This document shows positions 43,320-52,821 of a DNA stretch of 64,000 nucleotides, piece by piece. Where the stretch lies: assembly GCF_007273535.1 (NCBI RefSeq), contig NZ_RIBP01000004.1:3386001-3450000 (forward strand), read 5' to 3'. This stretch comes from Niallia circulans (GTDB lineage Bacteria > Bacillota > Bacilli > Bacillales > Cytobacillaceae). The stretch's first letter is position 1. Each line of letters starts with the position of its first letter. Under the pieces are notes generated by a model. It was not told the origin of the DNA. It saw nothing but the letters and a program-made list of their open reading frames with translations, and did not search any database. The translations under genes were made by a program, and so were the position numbers.

Positions 43320-44117
43320 TTACGAGAAAAACGGATGATCATCATTAATAAGTATCCGGTTGATTTTTTTGGCTTTACCTGTTTTTTTGTCTACCTCAAT
43401 TAGGCATGCACTCAATGTCGCTCTGCCTGTTTTCGGCGGTTCAAATCTTGTCGGCAGGTTTGTCAGGAATCTGTTGATGACTGCAGACCTTTCCATCCCT
43501 AATATGCCATCATATGGTCCTGTCATGCCTACATCTGCCATAAATGCCGTTCCTTGTGGAAGTATGCGGTTATCAGCAGTTTGAACATGTGTATGTGTGC
43601 CAATTACTGCGGTAACCCTGCCATCTAAGTACCAGCCCATTGCCTGCTTTTCACTTGTTGCCTCCCCATGGAAATCAACAAAGATAATATCCGTGCGTTT
43701 TTTCGCTTCAGCAATCAGCTCATCTGCCTTTACAAATGGATCATCACTTGGATTCATAAAGGTTCTGCCTTGCAGATTAATGACAGCTACTTCCACATCA
43801 TTGATTTTAACAAAAACCATTCCTTTTCCAGGATTGTTCTCAGAAAAATTCGCAGGTCTTACTAAGTACTTTGCATTATCGATAAATTCAAATATCTCCC
43901 GATTATCCCATGTATGATTACCTAAAGTCACTGCTTGGGCTCCCACTTCCAAAAAACCACGGTAAATTTTTTCAGTAATTCCTTTGCCGCCAGCAGCATT
44001 TTCACCATTAATAATCGTTAGTTGGGGGCGATATTTTTCTTTAAGCTTCGGCACATACTCTTTAATCATGTCCCTGCCCATCGATCCAACTACATCGCCT
44101 ATAAATAAAATATGCAT
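43320..44117 (-). CDS. ymdB: YmdB metallophosphoesterase
   Basis: This 265-residue calcineurin-like phosphoesterase starts HILFIGDVVGSMGRD, with metal ligands in NGENAAGG, GNHTWDN, DFHGEATSEK and GTHTHVQT. In B. subtilis YmdB is a phosphodiesterase that affects biofilm, motility decisions and early sporulation. It lies directly downstream of rny, as in that species. AAAGGA precedes the ATG. Confidence 0.96.
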   Translation of the reverse strand: MHILFIGDVVGSMGRDMIKEYVPKLKEKYRPQLTIINGENAAGGKGITEKIYRGFLEVGAQAVTLGNHTWDNREIFEFIDNAKYLVRPANFSENNPGKGMVFVKINDVEVAVINLQGRTFMNPSDDPFVKADELIAEAKKRTDIIFVDFHGEATSEKQAMGWYLDGRVTAVIGTHTHVQTADNRILPQGTAFMADVGMTGPYDGILGMERSAVINRFLTNLPTRFEPPKTGRATLSACLIEVDKKTGKAKKINRILINDDHPFFS

Positions 44118-44242
44118 GATTTAAATCCTTTCTATGAAGTCTCCAGCATTAATTGCAGTGACTTCTCTGTTAAACTGTCTTCTCTTAAGTTTAACATACA
44201 TTTTTTAAATTTCTCTTATACAGCCTATTTCAAATCTTTCAA

Positions 44243-44274
44243 AATAAAAACGGTGCACATGGCACCGTTTTTTA
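44243..44274 (-). terminator. Terminator at the end of rny
   Basis: An 8-bp stem AACGGTGC / GCACCGTT with flanking A and T runs overlaps the rny stop codon. It would limit read-through from rny into ymdB. Confidence 0.85.
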
Positions 44275-45843
44275 TTTTGCGTATTCAACAGCTCTTGTTT
44301 CGCGTATAACTGTAACCTTAATATGTCCTGGATAATCCAATTCTTCTTCAATCTTCTTGCGGATATCACGAGCTAATCGATGTGATTCCAAATCGTCGAT
44401 TAAGTCTGGTTTAACCATAATTCTTATTTCACGGCCAGCTTGAATAGCAAATGACTTCTCAACACCATCATAAGATTCAGAGATTTCTTCTAATTTTTCA
44501 AGACGGCGAATATAATTTTCTAGTGTCTCTCTGCGTGCACCTGGTCTTGCAGCTGAAAGTGCATCAGCAGCAGCAACAAGCACAGCAATGATAGAAGTTG
44601 GCTCTGTATCACCGTGATGGGAAGCGATACTATTAATGACCACTGGATGTTCTTTATACTTTGTAGCAAGCTCTACCCCAATTTCAACATGGCTTCCTTC
44701 GACTTCATGGTCAATGGCTTTACCGATGTCATGTAGTAATCCTGCTCTTCTTGCAAGCGTCTCATCTTCACCAAGCTCTGCAGCAAGTATTCCTGAAAGT
44801 TGAGCAACCTCAATACTGTGCTTCAGTACATTTTGGCCATAGCTTGTACGGAATTTCAATCGACCGAGAATTTTGATCAAGTCAGGATGAAGTGCATGTA
44901 CACCGACTTCAAATGTCGTTTGTTCACCGATTTCACGGATGTGCTCATCTACTTCCCGTCTTGCTTTATCAACCATTTCCTCAATACGAGCCGGATGGAT
45001 ACGTCCATCTTGTACAAGCTTATCAAGAGCAAGCCTTGCTGTTTCTCTTCTAATTGGGTCAAAACCGGAAAGAATAACAGCTTCTGGAGTGTCATCAATG
45101 ATCAAATCAATTCCAGTAAGTGTCTCAAGCGTACGAATGTTACGCCCTTCTCTACCGATAATTCGGCCTTTCATCTCATCATTAGGCAAATTAACCACAG
45201 AAACTGTTGTTTCTGCAACATGGTCGGCAGCACATCTTTGGATTGCAAGCGACAGAACCTCTTTAGCCTTCTTGTCTGCTTCTTCTTTTGCTCTTGAATC
45301 GCTTTCTTTAATCATAACAGCGATGTCATGAGCGATATCTTGCTCAGTTTTGTCTAAAATGATGGATTTTGCCTCTTCACGAGTTAAACCGGAAATGCGC
45401 TCAAGTTCGGCTTTCTGCTTGAGGACCATTTCATCCACTTTGCTCTCCATCTCTTCCATATGCTGTTGTCTTTTATTAAGAGAATCGTCCCTCTTTTCTA
45501 AAATTGTTTCCCGTTTATCAAGCGCCTCTCCCTTACGGTCAAGGTTTTCTTCTTTTTGCAATAAACGATTTTCTTGTTTTTGTAGTTCATTTCTTCGATC
45601 ACGAACTTCTAGTTCTGCTTCACTACGAAGCTTGTGAATCTCATCCTTTGCTTCTAACAAAGCTTCTTTTTTCAATGCGTCTGCTTCACGTTTTGCTGTT
45701 TCAACTAATTGTTCAGCAGTCAATGTCGCATTAGCAATTTTTGCATTAGCATTGGACTTACGAATAAAATATACAACAAAGCCAACAACGGCAATTACGA
45801 TTAGGCCAAGCAAAATGGAGATGATTATATTGGTTTCCATCAT
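44272..45843 (-). CDS. rny: Ribonuclease Y
   Basis: This 523-residue membrane-anchored endoribonuclease initiates mRNA decay. It has an N-terminal transmembrane helix (about residues 4-26), a long coiled coil rich in Glu/Lys/Arg to about residue 200, and a KH domain ([28 protein letters not shown]). The HD domain follows, with [21 protein letters not shown] and IASHHGD. GGAGG precedes two tandem ATGs. The RicA component of its specificity complex is encoded 5 kb away. A consensus promoter lies at 45986-46014. Confidence 0.97.
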   Translation of the reverse strand: MMETNIIISILLGLIVIAVVGFVVYFIRKSNANAKIANATLTAEQLVETAKREADALKKEALLEAKDEIHKLRSEAELEVRDRRNELQKQENRLLQKEENLDRKGEALDKRETILEKRDDSLNKRQQHMEEMESKVDEMVLKQKAELERISGLTREEAKSIILDKTEQDIAHDIAVMIKESDSRAKEEADKKAKEVLSLAIQRCAADHVAETTVSVVNLPNDEMKGRIIGREGRNIRTLETLTGIDLIIDDTPEAVILSGFDPIRRETARLALDKLVQDGRIHPARIEEMVDKARREVDEHIREIGEQTTFEVGVHALHPDLIKILGRLKFRTSYGQNVLKHSIEVAQLSGILAAELGEDETLARRAGLLHDIGKAIDHEVEGSHVEIGVELATKYKEHPVVINSIASHHGDTEPTSIIAVLVAAADALSAARPGARRETLENYIRRLEKLEEISESYDGVEKSFAIQAGREIRIMVKPDLIDDLESHRLARDIRKKIEEELDYPGHIKVTVIRETRAVEYAK

Positions 45844-45985
45844 TTCACCTCCTCTTGCTATTAAATTGTGTTGTTACGATTTTAAAAGTATTGGCTTATA
45901 ATTCTTTTTAAAACGAAAGTGCTGCCCTAGCCGCAAATAGTTTCTAGGTTTTTCATACTCATAAAAATGTAAAATATACAATATA

Positions 45986-46014
45986 ATTGTATAGTTGTGC
46001 CAATTCATTGTCAA
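45986..46014 (-). promoter_or_regulatory. Sigma-A promoter of rny
   Basis: On the minus strand a perfect TTGACA (46009-46014), a 17-base spacer and TACAAT (45986-45991) lie 140 bases before rny. The rest of the 439-bp gap between rny and recA holds no gene; the pbpX gene of B. subtilis is absent here. Confidence 0.85.
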
Positions 46015-46240
46015 GAGCTTGAATTAGGAGGATAGACACTAAATTAAAGGGATTTAGTTTGTTTGGTTATGTACTCTCTTACATTTACTGGTAAAATATA
46101 CATCACTGTCTATCATTTTAACGACAGAGATATTGATATAACAATAATGTTTTAATATAACTCTATGACTGGCATCTTTTACAATTAGTATAGACAGGTA
46201 AAAACCTATCTAAACAGATTATCACTACTATTCCTAAATA

Positions 46241-46275
46241 GAAAAAGGATAGCGGTCATACTACCGCTATCCTTA
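46241..46275 (-). terminator. Terminator of recA
   Basis: A perfect 12-bp stem AAGGATAGCGGT / ACCGCTATCCTT is followed by five T residues on the minus strand, eight bases after the recA stop codon. Confidence 0.9.
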
Positions 46276-46282
46276 CAGGACA

Positions 46283-47332
46283 TTAATCTATCAATTCAAG
46301 AGATTCTTGATCTTCTTCTTCCTGACCTGGTTTCAAGACAACTTCTTTATCTAGACCGTAGTGATCACGGATTTTCTTTTGAATTTCAAGAAGGATATCT
46401 TTGTTTTCTTTAAGGAATAACTTCGCATTTTCACGGCCTTGACCTAAACGCTCATCATTATAGGAGTACCATGATCCACTCTTTTGAACAATATCCAACT
46501 CAGAGCCTAAATCAATAGTTTCTCCTTCTTTAGAAATTCCTTCTCCGTACATAATATCCACTTCTGCTACTCTGAAAGGCGGCGCTACTTTATTTTTTAC
46601 AACTTTAATTTTCGTTTTGTTACCAACCATGTCCGTACCTTGCTTAAGTGTTTCAGCACGGCGAACTTCCAAGCGGACAGTAGAATAGAACTTCAACGCA
46701 CGGCCACCAGGAGTCGTTTCTGGATTTCCGAACATAACTCCAACTTTTTCACGAATCTGGTTAATGAAAATAGCAATAGTTTTAGATTTGTTGATTGCAC
46801 CAGAAAGCTTACGTAATGCTTGAGACATTAGGCGGGCCTGCAAACCAACATGGGAGTCACCCATTTCCCCTTCAATTTCTGCTTTTGGCACAAGTGCTGC
46901 AACAGAGTCAATAACAAGGATGTCAACTGCACCACTTCTAACCAATGCTTCAGCAATTTCAAGTGCCTGTTCCCCTGTATCCGGCTGAGAAAGAAGCAAT
47001 TCATCAATATTAACGCCGAGCTTTTGTGCATAAACAGGATCCAGCGCATGCTCAGCATCGATAAATGCAGCTTGTCCTCCTTTTGCTTGCACTTCTGCAA
47101 TTGCATGAAGGGCAACAGTCGTTTTACCAGAACTTTCAGGGCCGTAGATTTCAATAATACGGCCTCTTGGATATCCGCCAACCCCAAGCGCTGCATCCAG
47201 TGCCAATGAACCACTAGGAATAGTGGATACAACTTTGTCTGTCTGTTCTCCGAGTTTCATGATGCTACCTTTACCAAATTGTTTTTCTATCTGTTTTAAT
47301 GCCATTTCTAAAGCAGCTTGACGATCGCTCAA
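46283..47332 (-). CDS. recA: RecA recombinase
   Basis: This 349-residue ATP-dependent strand-exchange protein and LexA co-protease has Walker A GPESSGKT (residues 64-71), Walker [10 protein letters not shown], the [23 protein letters not shown]2/signature loop, and an acidic C-terminus ([12 protein letters not shown]). Length is normal. The upstream region contains an SOS box, so it is expected to be DNA-damage inducible. It follows cinA, as in many Gram-positive bacteria. Confidence 0.98.
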   Translation of the reverse strand: MSDRQAALEMALKQIEKQFGKGSIMKLGEQTDKVVSTIPSGSLALDAALGVGGYPRGRIIEIYGPESSGKTTVALHAIAEVQAKGGQAAFIDAEHALDPVYAQKLGVNIDELLLSQPDTGEQALEIAEALVRSGAVDILVIDSVAALVPKAEIEGEMGDSHVGLQARLMSQALRKLSGAINKSKTIAIFINQIREKVGVMFGNPETTPGGRALKFYSTVRLEVRRAETLKQGTDMVGNKTKIKVVKNKVAPPFRVAEVDIMYGEGISKEGETIDLGSELDIVQKSGSWYSYNDERLGQGRENAKLFLKENKDILLEIQKKIRDHYGLDKEVVLKPGQEEEDQESLELID

Positions 47333-47447
47333 AAAATTCTCCTCCTTATATATAAAAATGAATCATTCTCCATTCGGTAGATTCATTTGGTGTTCAAGAA
47401 TATATATTAAATATACTCCTTTTCTTCGAGTTTGTACAGTAAAAAGT

Positions 47448-47461
47448 AGAACATTCATTCG
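47448..47461 (-). promoter_or_regulatory. SOS box (LexA/DinR operator) of recA
   Basis: CGAATGAATGTTCT on the minus strand matches the Bacillus SOS box CGAACNNNNGTTCY with one difference (C to T). It lies between cinA and recA, 116 bp before the recA start, where promoter control is expected. Confidence 0.75.
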
Positions 47462-47510
47462 TTTTTTTTACAGCCTATAAAGATGCATAAGGAGACTTAA
47501 AGAAAATTGC

Positions 47511-48752
47511 TTATAGCTTCTGTAATTCTTTAAGCAGGAAGAATTGACCGTATTTTGACGACCTGCTTCTGTTTGCGGACCGCCCGCCCCCAAGAAGAAG
47601 CTTTTCACAAGTTGTCGGCTGGCCTTTTATTGAAATACCAATATAAACAGTGCCGACAGGATGACCTTCTAATTCATCCGGACCTGCTACACCTGTGAAG
47701 CTAATGCCAATATCTGTGTCAATCAGCTTAGCAACATTTTCAGCAAGCTCAATGGCACACTGTTCGCTCACAACGCCATCATTCGCTATGGTCTCCGCTT
47801 TGACAGAAAGAACATTTTGTTTTACTTCATTTGTATAACAGACAACTCCGCCGCCGAACACATTTCCTGCTCCAGGAATATTCGTCATCTCCTGCTGGAA
47901 CAGCCCGCCTGTCAGGCTTTCTGCTGCAGCAATTGTCAGGCCGTGTTTTCCAAGCTCCTTAGAAAGCTCTTTAGCAAGCGTTGTGTCGTCGTATCCATAG
48001 AAGAACTCGCCAACACGTTCAAAGATGGCCTTTTCTGCCTCATCTATAAGGCGTTCTGCTTCTTCCTGTGAATCATGCTTGCAAGTAATGCGAAGTGTAA
48101 CCTCCCCTTCTCCAGCAAGCGGTGCGATTGTTGGATTTGATTGTTTTTCAATCAAGTCGAGGATTTCTGTTTCCAGCAGCGATTCTCCAATTCCGAAGAA
48201 GCGCAGCACTCTGGAAGCAATCAATTCTTTCGTTGTCAGCTTCTCTTGAAGCGCCACATATCCATATACATCAAACATCGGCTGCATTTCCTTAGGAGGT
48301 CCTGGCAGAAGCATATAAAAGCGGCTGTCTTTTTCCAAAAACATCCCTGGTGCCATGCCGTGATCGTTGGTAAGGATACGTGATCCTTCCAAAACAAGTG
48401 CCTGTTTTTTATTGTTTTCTGTCATCTGTCGCTTTGAGCGGACAAAATACTGTTCAATAGAGTGAAGAGCCGTTTCATCAAAAACAAGCTCTTTGCCAAG
48501 ATGGCCTGCAATTGTTTCCTTTGTCAAATCATCCTTTGTAGGACCGAGTCCACCTGTAAATACAAGAAGATTAGAGCGAGATTCAGCAACCTCAATAGCT
48601 TCCTTTAAACGGGCTGGGTTATCTCCAACCGCTGTATGAAAATATACGTTAATTCCTAATTGAGCCAATTGCTTTGAAATGTATTGGGCATTCGTGTTAG
48701 CTATCTGTCCAAGTAATAATTCGGAGCCAACCGCTATGATTTCTGCATTCAT
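47511..48752 (-). CDS. cinA: CinA, competence/damage-inducible protein
   Basis: This 413-residue protein has an N-terminal MoaB/MogA-like domain ([42 protein letters not shown]). The C-terminal CinA deamidase domain ([25 protein letters not shown]...[22 protein letters not shown]) matches nicotinamide mononucleotide amidohydrolases. It is thought to act in pyridine nucleotide salvage and is induced with competence genes. GGGG lies upstream of the ATG. It is likely co-expressed with recA in part. Confidence 0.96.
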   Translation of the reverse strand: MNAEIIAVGSELLLGQIANTNAQYISKQLAQLGINVYFHTAVGDNPARLKEAIEVAESRSNLLVFTGGLGPTKDDLTKETIAGHLGKELVFDETALHSIEQYFVRSKRQMTENNKKQALVLEGSRILTNDHGMAPGMFLEKDSRFYMLLPGPPKEMQPMFDVYGYVALQEKLTTKELIASRVLRFFGIGESLLETEILDLIEKQSNPTIAPLAGEGEVTLRITCKHDSQEEAERLIDEAEKAIFERVGEFFYGYDDTTLAKELSKELGKHGLTIAAAESLTGGLFQQEMTNIPGAGNVFGGGVVCYTNEVKQNVLSVKAETIANDGVVSEQCAIELAENVAKLIDTDIGISFTGVAGPDELEGHPVGTVYIGISIKGQPTTCEKLLLGGGRSANRSRSSKYGQFFLLKELQKL

Positions 48753-48837
48753 CCGTCTATTTCCCCTTTCTTTCCCTCGTTATCTATATAACCTTATTCC
48801 CCTATTACATGAAACTAAAAGTTTTTTCCAATTATAA

Positions 48838-49416
48838 TCACTTTGAATTAGCAAAAACATGTTTGTTTTTGCTGAAATAATCCCAGCCAGACCAAATGGT
48901 AAAGATTAAAGCAACCCACAGAGCAATCTTGCCAAACGGAAGTCCCACTAATTGGAAAATCATGTTATGTAAAAGCAATGCGGAAATCGCAACGATTTGT
49001 GCCCATGTCTTTATTTTCCCGAGCATATTCGCAGCAACCACTTCTCCGCCGCCTGCAAGGATTGCACGAAGCCCTGTCACAGCAAATTCCCTGCTTATAA
49101 TAACAATAGTAATCCACGCTGAAGCCATATCATAGTTAACAAGCACAACAAGCGCAGCAGATACTAGTAGTTTATCTGCAAGCGGATCAAGAAATTTCCC
49201 TAAATCTGTGACTAGATTATATTTTCTCGCAAAGTATCCGTCGACCCAGTCAGTTGTCGATGCTAAAATGAACAGCAGCGCTCCAACAAAATGGGAAACA
49301 GGCAATGTCACGCCAAGTAAAGTCATTTCACCCCATGAAAAATCAGCGAGCATGATGACAAGAAATACTGGTATCAACAGTATTCTCGAAACAGTTATTT
49401 TGTTTGGTAAATTCAT
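48838..49416 (-). CDS. pgsA: PgsA, CDP-diacylglycerol--glycerol-3-phosphate 3-phosphatidyltransferase
   Basis: This 192-residue integral membrane enzyme makes phosphatidylglycerol phosphate. The CDP-alcohol phosphotransferase signature is complete: Asp56-x2-Asp59-Gly60-x2-Ala63-Arg64-x8-Gly73-x3-Asp77-x3-Asp81. Five or six membrane helices surround it. GGAGG-like GGAAG precedes the ATG. Gene order ymfM-pgsA-cinA-recA is conserved in bacilli. Confidence 0.97.
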   Translation of the reverse strand: MNLPNKITVSRILLIPVFLVIMLADFSWGEMTLLGVTLPVSHFVGALLFILASTTDWVDGYFARKYNLVTDLGKFLDPLADKLLVSAALVVLVNYDMASAWITIVIISREFAVTGLRAILAGGGEVVAANMLGKIKTWAQIVAISALLLHNMIFQLVGLPFGKIALWVALIFTIWSGWDYFSKNKHVFANSK

Positions 49417-49619
49417 CTTACTTCCTCCGTTTTATATACAAAAATATCGATTTCTTAAATATTGGCTAGAAATCCTTTTGGTCTTTTAATAAAAGAGCTG
49501 AAGAGAAATTAGCCAAAATAGTATGAAAACATTAGTATTATACCCAAAAATAGTAGAAAAAGCGAAAAATAGCCATCAGAAAACGATGACTTTCCTACAT
49601 TTTTCTATTGAAACAAAAG

Positions 49620-49647
49620 CAAGAAAGAGCTGATTACACAGCTCTTT
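49620..49647 (-). terminator. Hairpin after the RodZ-like gene
   Basis: A perfect 9-bp stem AAAGAGCTG / CAGCTCTTT has only a weak T-rich tail (TTTCTTGC) on the minus strand. It is a probable partial terminator between ymfM and pgsA. Confidence 0.55.
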
Positions 49648-49658
49648 AAGCTTAACTT

Positions 49659-50576
49659 TTACTCTTTTTCTTCTTTCACATACTTGATTGTAATATCCTG
49701 GCGCACAGAATCTGACGGGGAAACAGCAAAATCAAGTTTCTCGTCATTAACATAAACATCTGTTTGGCTGCTGTTGCCAATAACAAGTATTGCTTCTGTT
49801 TCCTTTGAGTAATCAACCGTCTTGGAATCTTCCCCATCCTTATCTAAAATGCCCTGATAGAAGGAATATCCTTTGCCGTTTTGCATGTTTACCCATGTTT
49901 GCCCTGTTGAAACAAGCTTAACACTGAACTTGTCTGCATTTTTCAACTCATAAACAGTAGAGCTTCCGCTTGTTTCAGCAACCTTTAATTCCTGCTTTGG
50001 TGTTTCTTCTTCCTTCTCTTCCTCAGTAGCTTGCTCTTTATCTGCGTCAGTGTCTGCTACCTTCTGGTCAGTTGCGTTTTCTTCCTTTTTCTTTTCATTT
50101 TCAGCGTCCTTTAATGTCGCTGATTCTTCATATTTAGCTCCAGTTTGATCGTTTTTTGTGTCTGCAGCAGAATCCCCGTTGCCACGATTTTGGATTAAGA
50201 ACCAAGCAAGTGCAATAACACCCACAACAAGCAGGGTGATAAGGACTTTAGGCAAAATGTCCATTATCTTTGATCCGCCTTCTGACATCGTTTGTCTTGA
50301 GGTAACTCTTGATAACTTCTCTGGGATTTCTTCATTGCCGCTTGACGGAATTTCACTTTTATATTCCTCAAACAAATCCTCTGGCGGCAAATCGACCGCT
50401 TCTGCATATTGTTTAATGAATGCTCTTGCATAAAAATTCCCTGGCATCATACTAAAGTTGCCCTCTTCGATGCCTACTAAATAACGGGTTTGAATTTTTG
50501 TCATTTCTTGAAGCTCTTCAAGACTTAGGCCTTTGGCGAGCCTCGCTTCTTTTAATCTATTTCCTAATTCACTCAC
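49659..50576 (-). CDS. ymfM: RodZ-like cytoskeletal membrane protein (YmfM)
   Basis: This 305-residue bitopic protein links MreB-type shape control to the membrane. The N-terminal Xre-like helix-turn-helix domain (LGNRLKEARLAKGLSLEELQEMTKIQTRYLVGIEEGNF), a transmembrane helix (VLITLLVVGVIALAWFLI, about 127-144), a Glu/Lys-rich linker and a C-terminal beta domain (SVKLVSTGQTWVNMQNGKGYSFYQG) follow the RodZ plan. The GTG at 50576 has AAGGTG six bases upstream; the longest ORF starts in that site. Confidence 0.9.
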   Translation of the reverse strand: MSELGNRLKEARLAKGLSLEELQEMTKIQTRYLVGIEEGNFSMMPGNFYARAFIKQYAEAVDLPPEDLFEEYKSEIPSSGNEEIPEKLSRVTSRQTMSEGGSKIMDILPKVLITLLVVGVIALAWFLIQNRGNGDSAADTKNDQTGAKYEESATLKDAENEKKKEENATDQKVADTDADKEQATEEEKEEETPKQELKVAETSGSSTVYELKNADKFSVKLVSTGQTWVNMQNGKGYSFYQGILDKDGEDSKTVDYSKETEAILVIGNSSQTDVYVNDEKLDFAVSPSDSVRQDITIKYVKEEKE

Positions 50577-50596
50577 AAATAACACCTTCCAACTTG

Positions 50597-51388
50597 CTAA
50601 AAATCAAATCCTTGAAACTCATTTTCTAAAAGTAATGCATTCTTTTTTCTTACATCGAGTATGATTTCTTCATTCGGCTCATGTCGAAGCTCAATAATAT
50701 AATCGAAATCATCAAGCGTATATTCTGTATTATGTACAAACACATCTGGATGCTCGACCACTTTAACAGCAGGAAGTCGCATCACTTCCCTAATAAGCTG
50801 CCAATGCTTCTCATTAATCTGTTTGCTTGAAACAACTCCATCTATAATAAAAAGATTGTTTTCACTATACTCATCTTGTATTAACGTACTCCTGACAGTT
50901 TGCTTCAGTAACGTAGAACTGATTGGCAGCCATCGCTTGTTGGAGCTGACGCTTGCTGCGACAATTGACTCTGTTTTGCCAACTCTCGGCATCCCTCTTA
51001 TACCTATTAGCCGATGGCCTTCTAGCTTAAACAATTCTGCCATAAAATCGACCAATAGCCCCAGTTCGGTTCGCACAAACCGAAAAGTCTTCTTATCATC
51101 TGCATCCCTTTGTATGTATCTGCCATGGCGGACCGCCATCTTGTCCCGAAGTGTCGGCACACGAAGCTTGAACACTTTAATCGTATCCATCGTATAAAGA
51201 ATGGATTCCAGCCTCTTCACCTGTTCATCATCCGTCGTCGTCATAAGCAGGCCACGTCTTCCATCATCCACTCCATTAATCGTAATGATATTAATGGAAA
51301 GCATACCTAATAACGATGCGATTTCCCCTAAAAGTCCAGGTCGATTTTTTTGAATTTCATACTCTAGATACCATTCCTTCTCGCTCAA
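50597..51388 (-). CDS. ymfK: YmfK family protein (DUF3388)
   Basis: This 263-residue protein is conserved in Bacillus next to ymfM. An ACT-like N-terminal domain (EYEIQKNRPGLLGEIASLLGMLSINIITINGVDDGRRGLLM) is followed by a P-loop-like GMPRVGKT (residues 132-139) and an AAA-like core (NNLFIIDGVVSSKQ). This suggests a small-molecule-sensing NTPase. The function has not been established. It is 20 bp upstream of ymfM and probably co-transcribed. Confidence 0.88.
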   Translation of the reverse strand: MSEKEWYLEYEIQKNRPGLLGEIASLLGMLSINIITINGVDDGRRGLLMTTTDDEQVKRLESILYTMDTIKVFKLRVPTLRDKMAVRHGRYIQRDADDKKTFRFVRTELGLLVDFMAELFKLEGHRLIGIRGMPRVGKTESIVAASVSSNKRWLPISSTLLKQTVRSTLIQDEYSENNLFIIDGVVSSKQINEKHWQLIREVMRLPAVKVVEHPDVFVHNTEYTLDDFDYIIELRHEPNEEIILDVRKKNALLLENEFQGFDF

Positions 51389-51672
51389 AAAATCCTCCCC
51401 AAATCATGTTCTGTTCGTTTTTTTAACTCTATATAATAATAAAGGAAAGTCCCTAAAGATGAAAGAAAAAACCAAGCACTTTCCGATAAAATTAAAAACC
51501 ATTGTCCTTATGTATAAATTCTTTATTATATTTAACAAAGAATTGTCATTATCATAAAAAAAGAGGCCGCTCATCAACAGGGTGAGCATAAAAATAAAAA
51601 AAAAGGAATAGCTGAAAATACCTTCTTGCTTTTTACGTTCTCCCTATTTGATAAGCCGCCCCTAAAAGCTAA

Positions 51673-51933
51673 TTAACGGTCAGATCCGTTGTTTTGAACA
51701 AGCTTGACCATCATGTTCGCAATTGCATGCTGCTCTTCTTCAGATGCAACAGACCAAAGATCAGCAAGAATCTTTTCCTGATCATTTTTTGGTTCTACTT
51801 GATTGGACAAGTAATCACCAATTTGGAATGCAAGATCGCCAATCACACCTTTGTTCATTCCATCATTTTGAGCATGATGAAGGCGGTCACCTAAAAAGTC
51901 TTTCCATTGATCCCAGTTTTGCAATATAGACAT
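51673..51933 (-). CDS. ymfJ: YmfJ family protein (DUF3243)
   Basis: This 86-residue helical protein matches DUF3243 by its WDQWKDFLGDRLHHAQNDGMNKGVIGDLAFQIGDYLSNQVEPKNDQE block and EEEQHAIANMMVKLV end. The position between ymfK and ymfI is conserved. The function is unknown. GAAAGGAG lies upstream of the ATG. Confidence 0.93.
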   Translation of the reverse strand: MSILQNWDQWKDFLGDRLHHAQNDGMNKGVIGDLAFQIGDYLSNQVEPKNDQEKILADLWSVASEEEQHAIANMMVKLVQNNGSDR

Positions 51934-52028
51934 AGTGGTACTCCTTTCAATTCTATAAGTTGTATTACATAGTTATTTTGGATTGTTCGTCTCCATAATA
52001 TGCATCAACTTACAGGAAAAAAATTCAT

Positions 52029-52751
52029 TTACATATGCCAACCGCCATTAAGGGATAATACTTGTCCTGTCATATAGGAAGAACTGTCTGAAAGCAGAAA
52101 TAACACACTTTCAGCTACTTCCGCAGCACTGCCTAGCCTGCCCATCGGAATTTCCTCTGTCATCCATTCCTTTTCTTCTGCCGAAAACATACTAAGCATT
52201 TTTGTGTCAATTGCTCCTGGTGCAACAGCATTGACACGTATACCATTTTTTGCCATTTCCTTGCTTAACGCTTTAATAAAGGCTATTTGGGCACCCTTTA
52301 CTGTAGAATAAGCAACCTCCATTGAAGCACCAACCTGTCCCCAAATGGAGGACACGGCAATAATACTGCCAGCTTGCTTTTGCGTCAGCTTGGGCAGCAG
52401 CTCCCTTGTGATCGAAATAAGGGAGGCAACATGGAGGTTCCATAGCTGATCAAGTGTCTCATCCTGTAAATCAGCAAGCATTCCATACACACTGACACCG
52501 CTCGCATACACAATTCCATCAAGTGCAAAAACAGAGCTTGTAACTTGTTTATAGGCATCCCGTTTGCTTAAATCAGCCTTTATTGGTATATATTCTTGTC
52601 CATATTGAGCAAGCTCGTTTAATAGTGTACGGAGACTCTCCTCATTTTTGTGATAATGCAAGTATAAAGAATAACCCCGACTCGCCAAAAGCCTTGCAAC
52701 ACTTGCTCCGATTTCTCCAGTTGCACCTGTTATTAAAATATGTTTCCCCAT
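52029..52751 (-). CDS. ymfI: YmfI, EF-P 5-aminopentanone reductase (SDR)
   Basis: This 240-residue short-chain dehydrogenase has the cofactor motif TGATGEIG (residues 8-15), NAVAPG, and the catalytic YSTVK with an upstream Ser (VSSIWG). In B. subtilis YmfI reduces 5-aminopentanone to 5-aminopentanol on Lys32 of elongation factor P. The neighbours ymfF and ymfH support that role here. The ATG at 52751 has GGAGGG five bases upstream, eleven codons into the longest ORF. Confidence 0.92.
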   Translation of the reverse strand: MGKHILITGATGEIGASVARLLASRGYSLYLHYHKNEESLRTLLNELAQYGQEYIPIKADLSKRDAYKQVTSSVFALDGIVYASGVSVYGMLADLQDETLDQLWNLHVASLISITRELLPKLTQKQAGSIIAVSSIWGQVGASMEVAYSTVKGAQIAFIKALSKEMAKNGIRVNAVAPGAIDTKMLSMFSAEEKEWMTEEIPMGRLGSAAEVAESVLFLLSDSSSYMTGQVLSLNGGWHM

Positions 52752-52782
52752 TATTTCCCTCCAAAATCCGATTATGTACAGC

Positions 52783-52813
52783 AAAAAAGGAAGTGGGCGA
52801 ACCCAATTCCTTT
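52783..52813 (-). terminator. Terminator between ymfH and ymfI
   Basis: The stem AAAGGAAxTGGG / CCCAxTTCCTTT is followed by six T residues on the minus strand, so ymfI probably has its own promoter or depends on read-through. Confidence 0.85.
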
Positions 52814-52821
52814 ACAATCGG

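Noticed and set aside
51404..51589. 61-codon minus-strand ORF between ymfK and ymfJ
   Set aside because: It is AT-rich and hydrophobic by composition, has no ribosome site at its start, and the gap otherwise contains only regulatory-type sequence.
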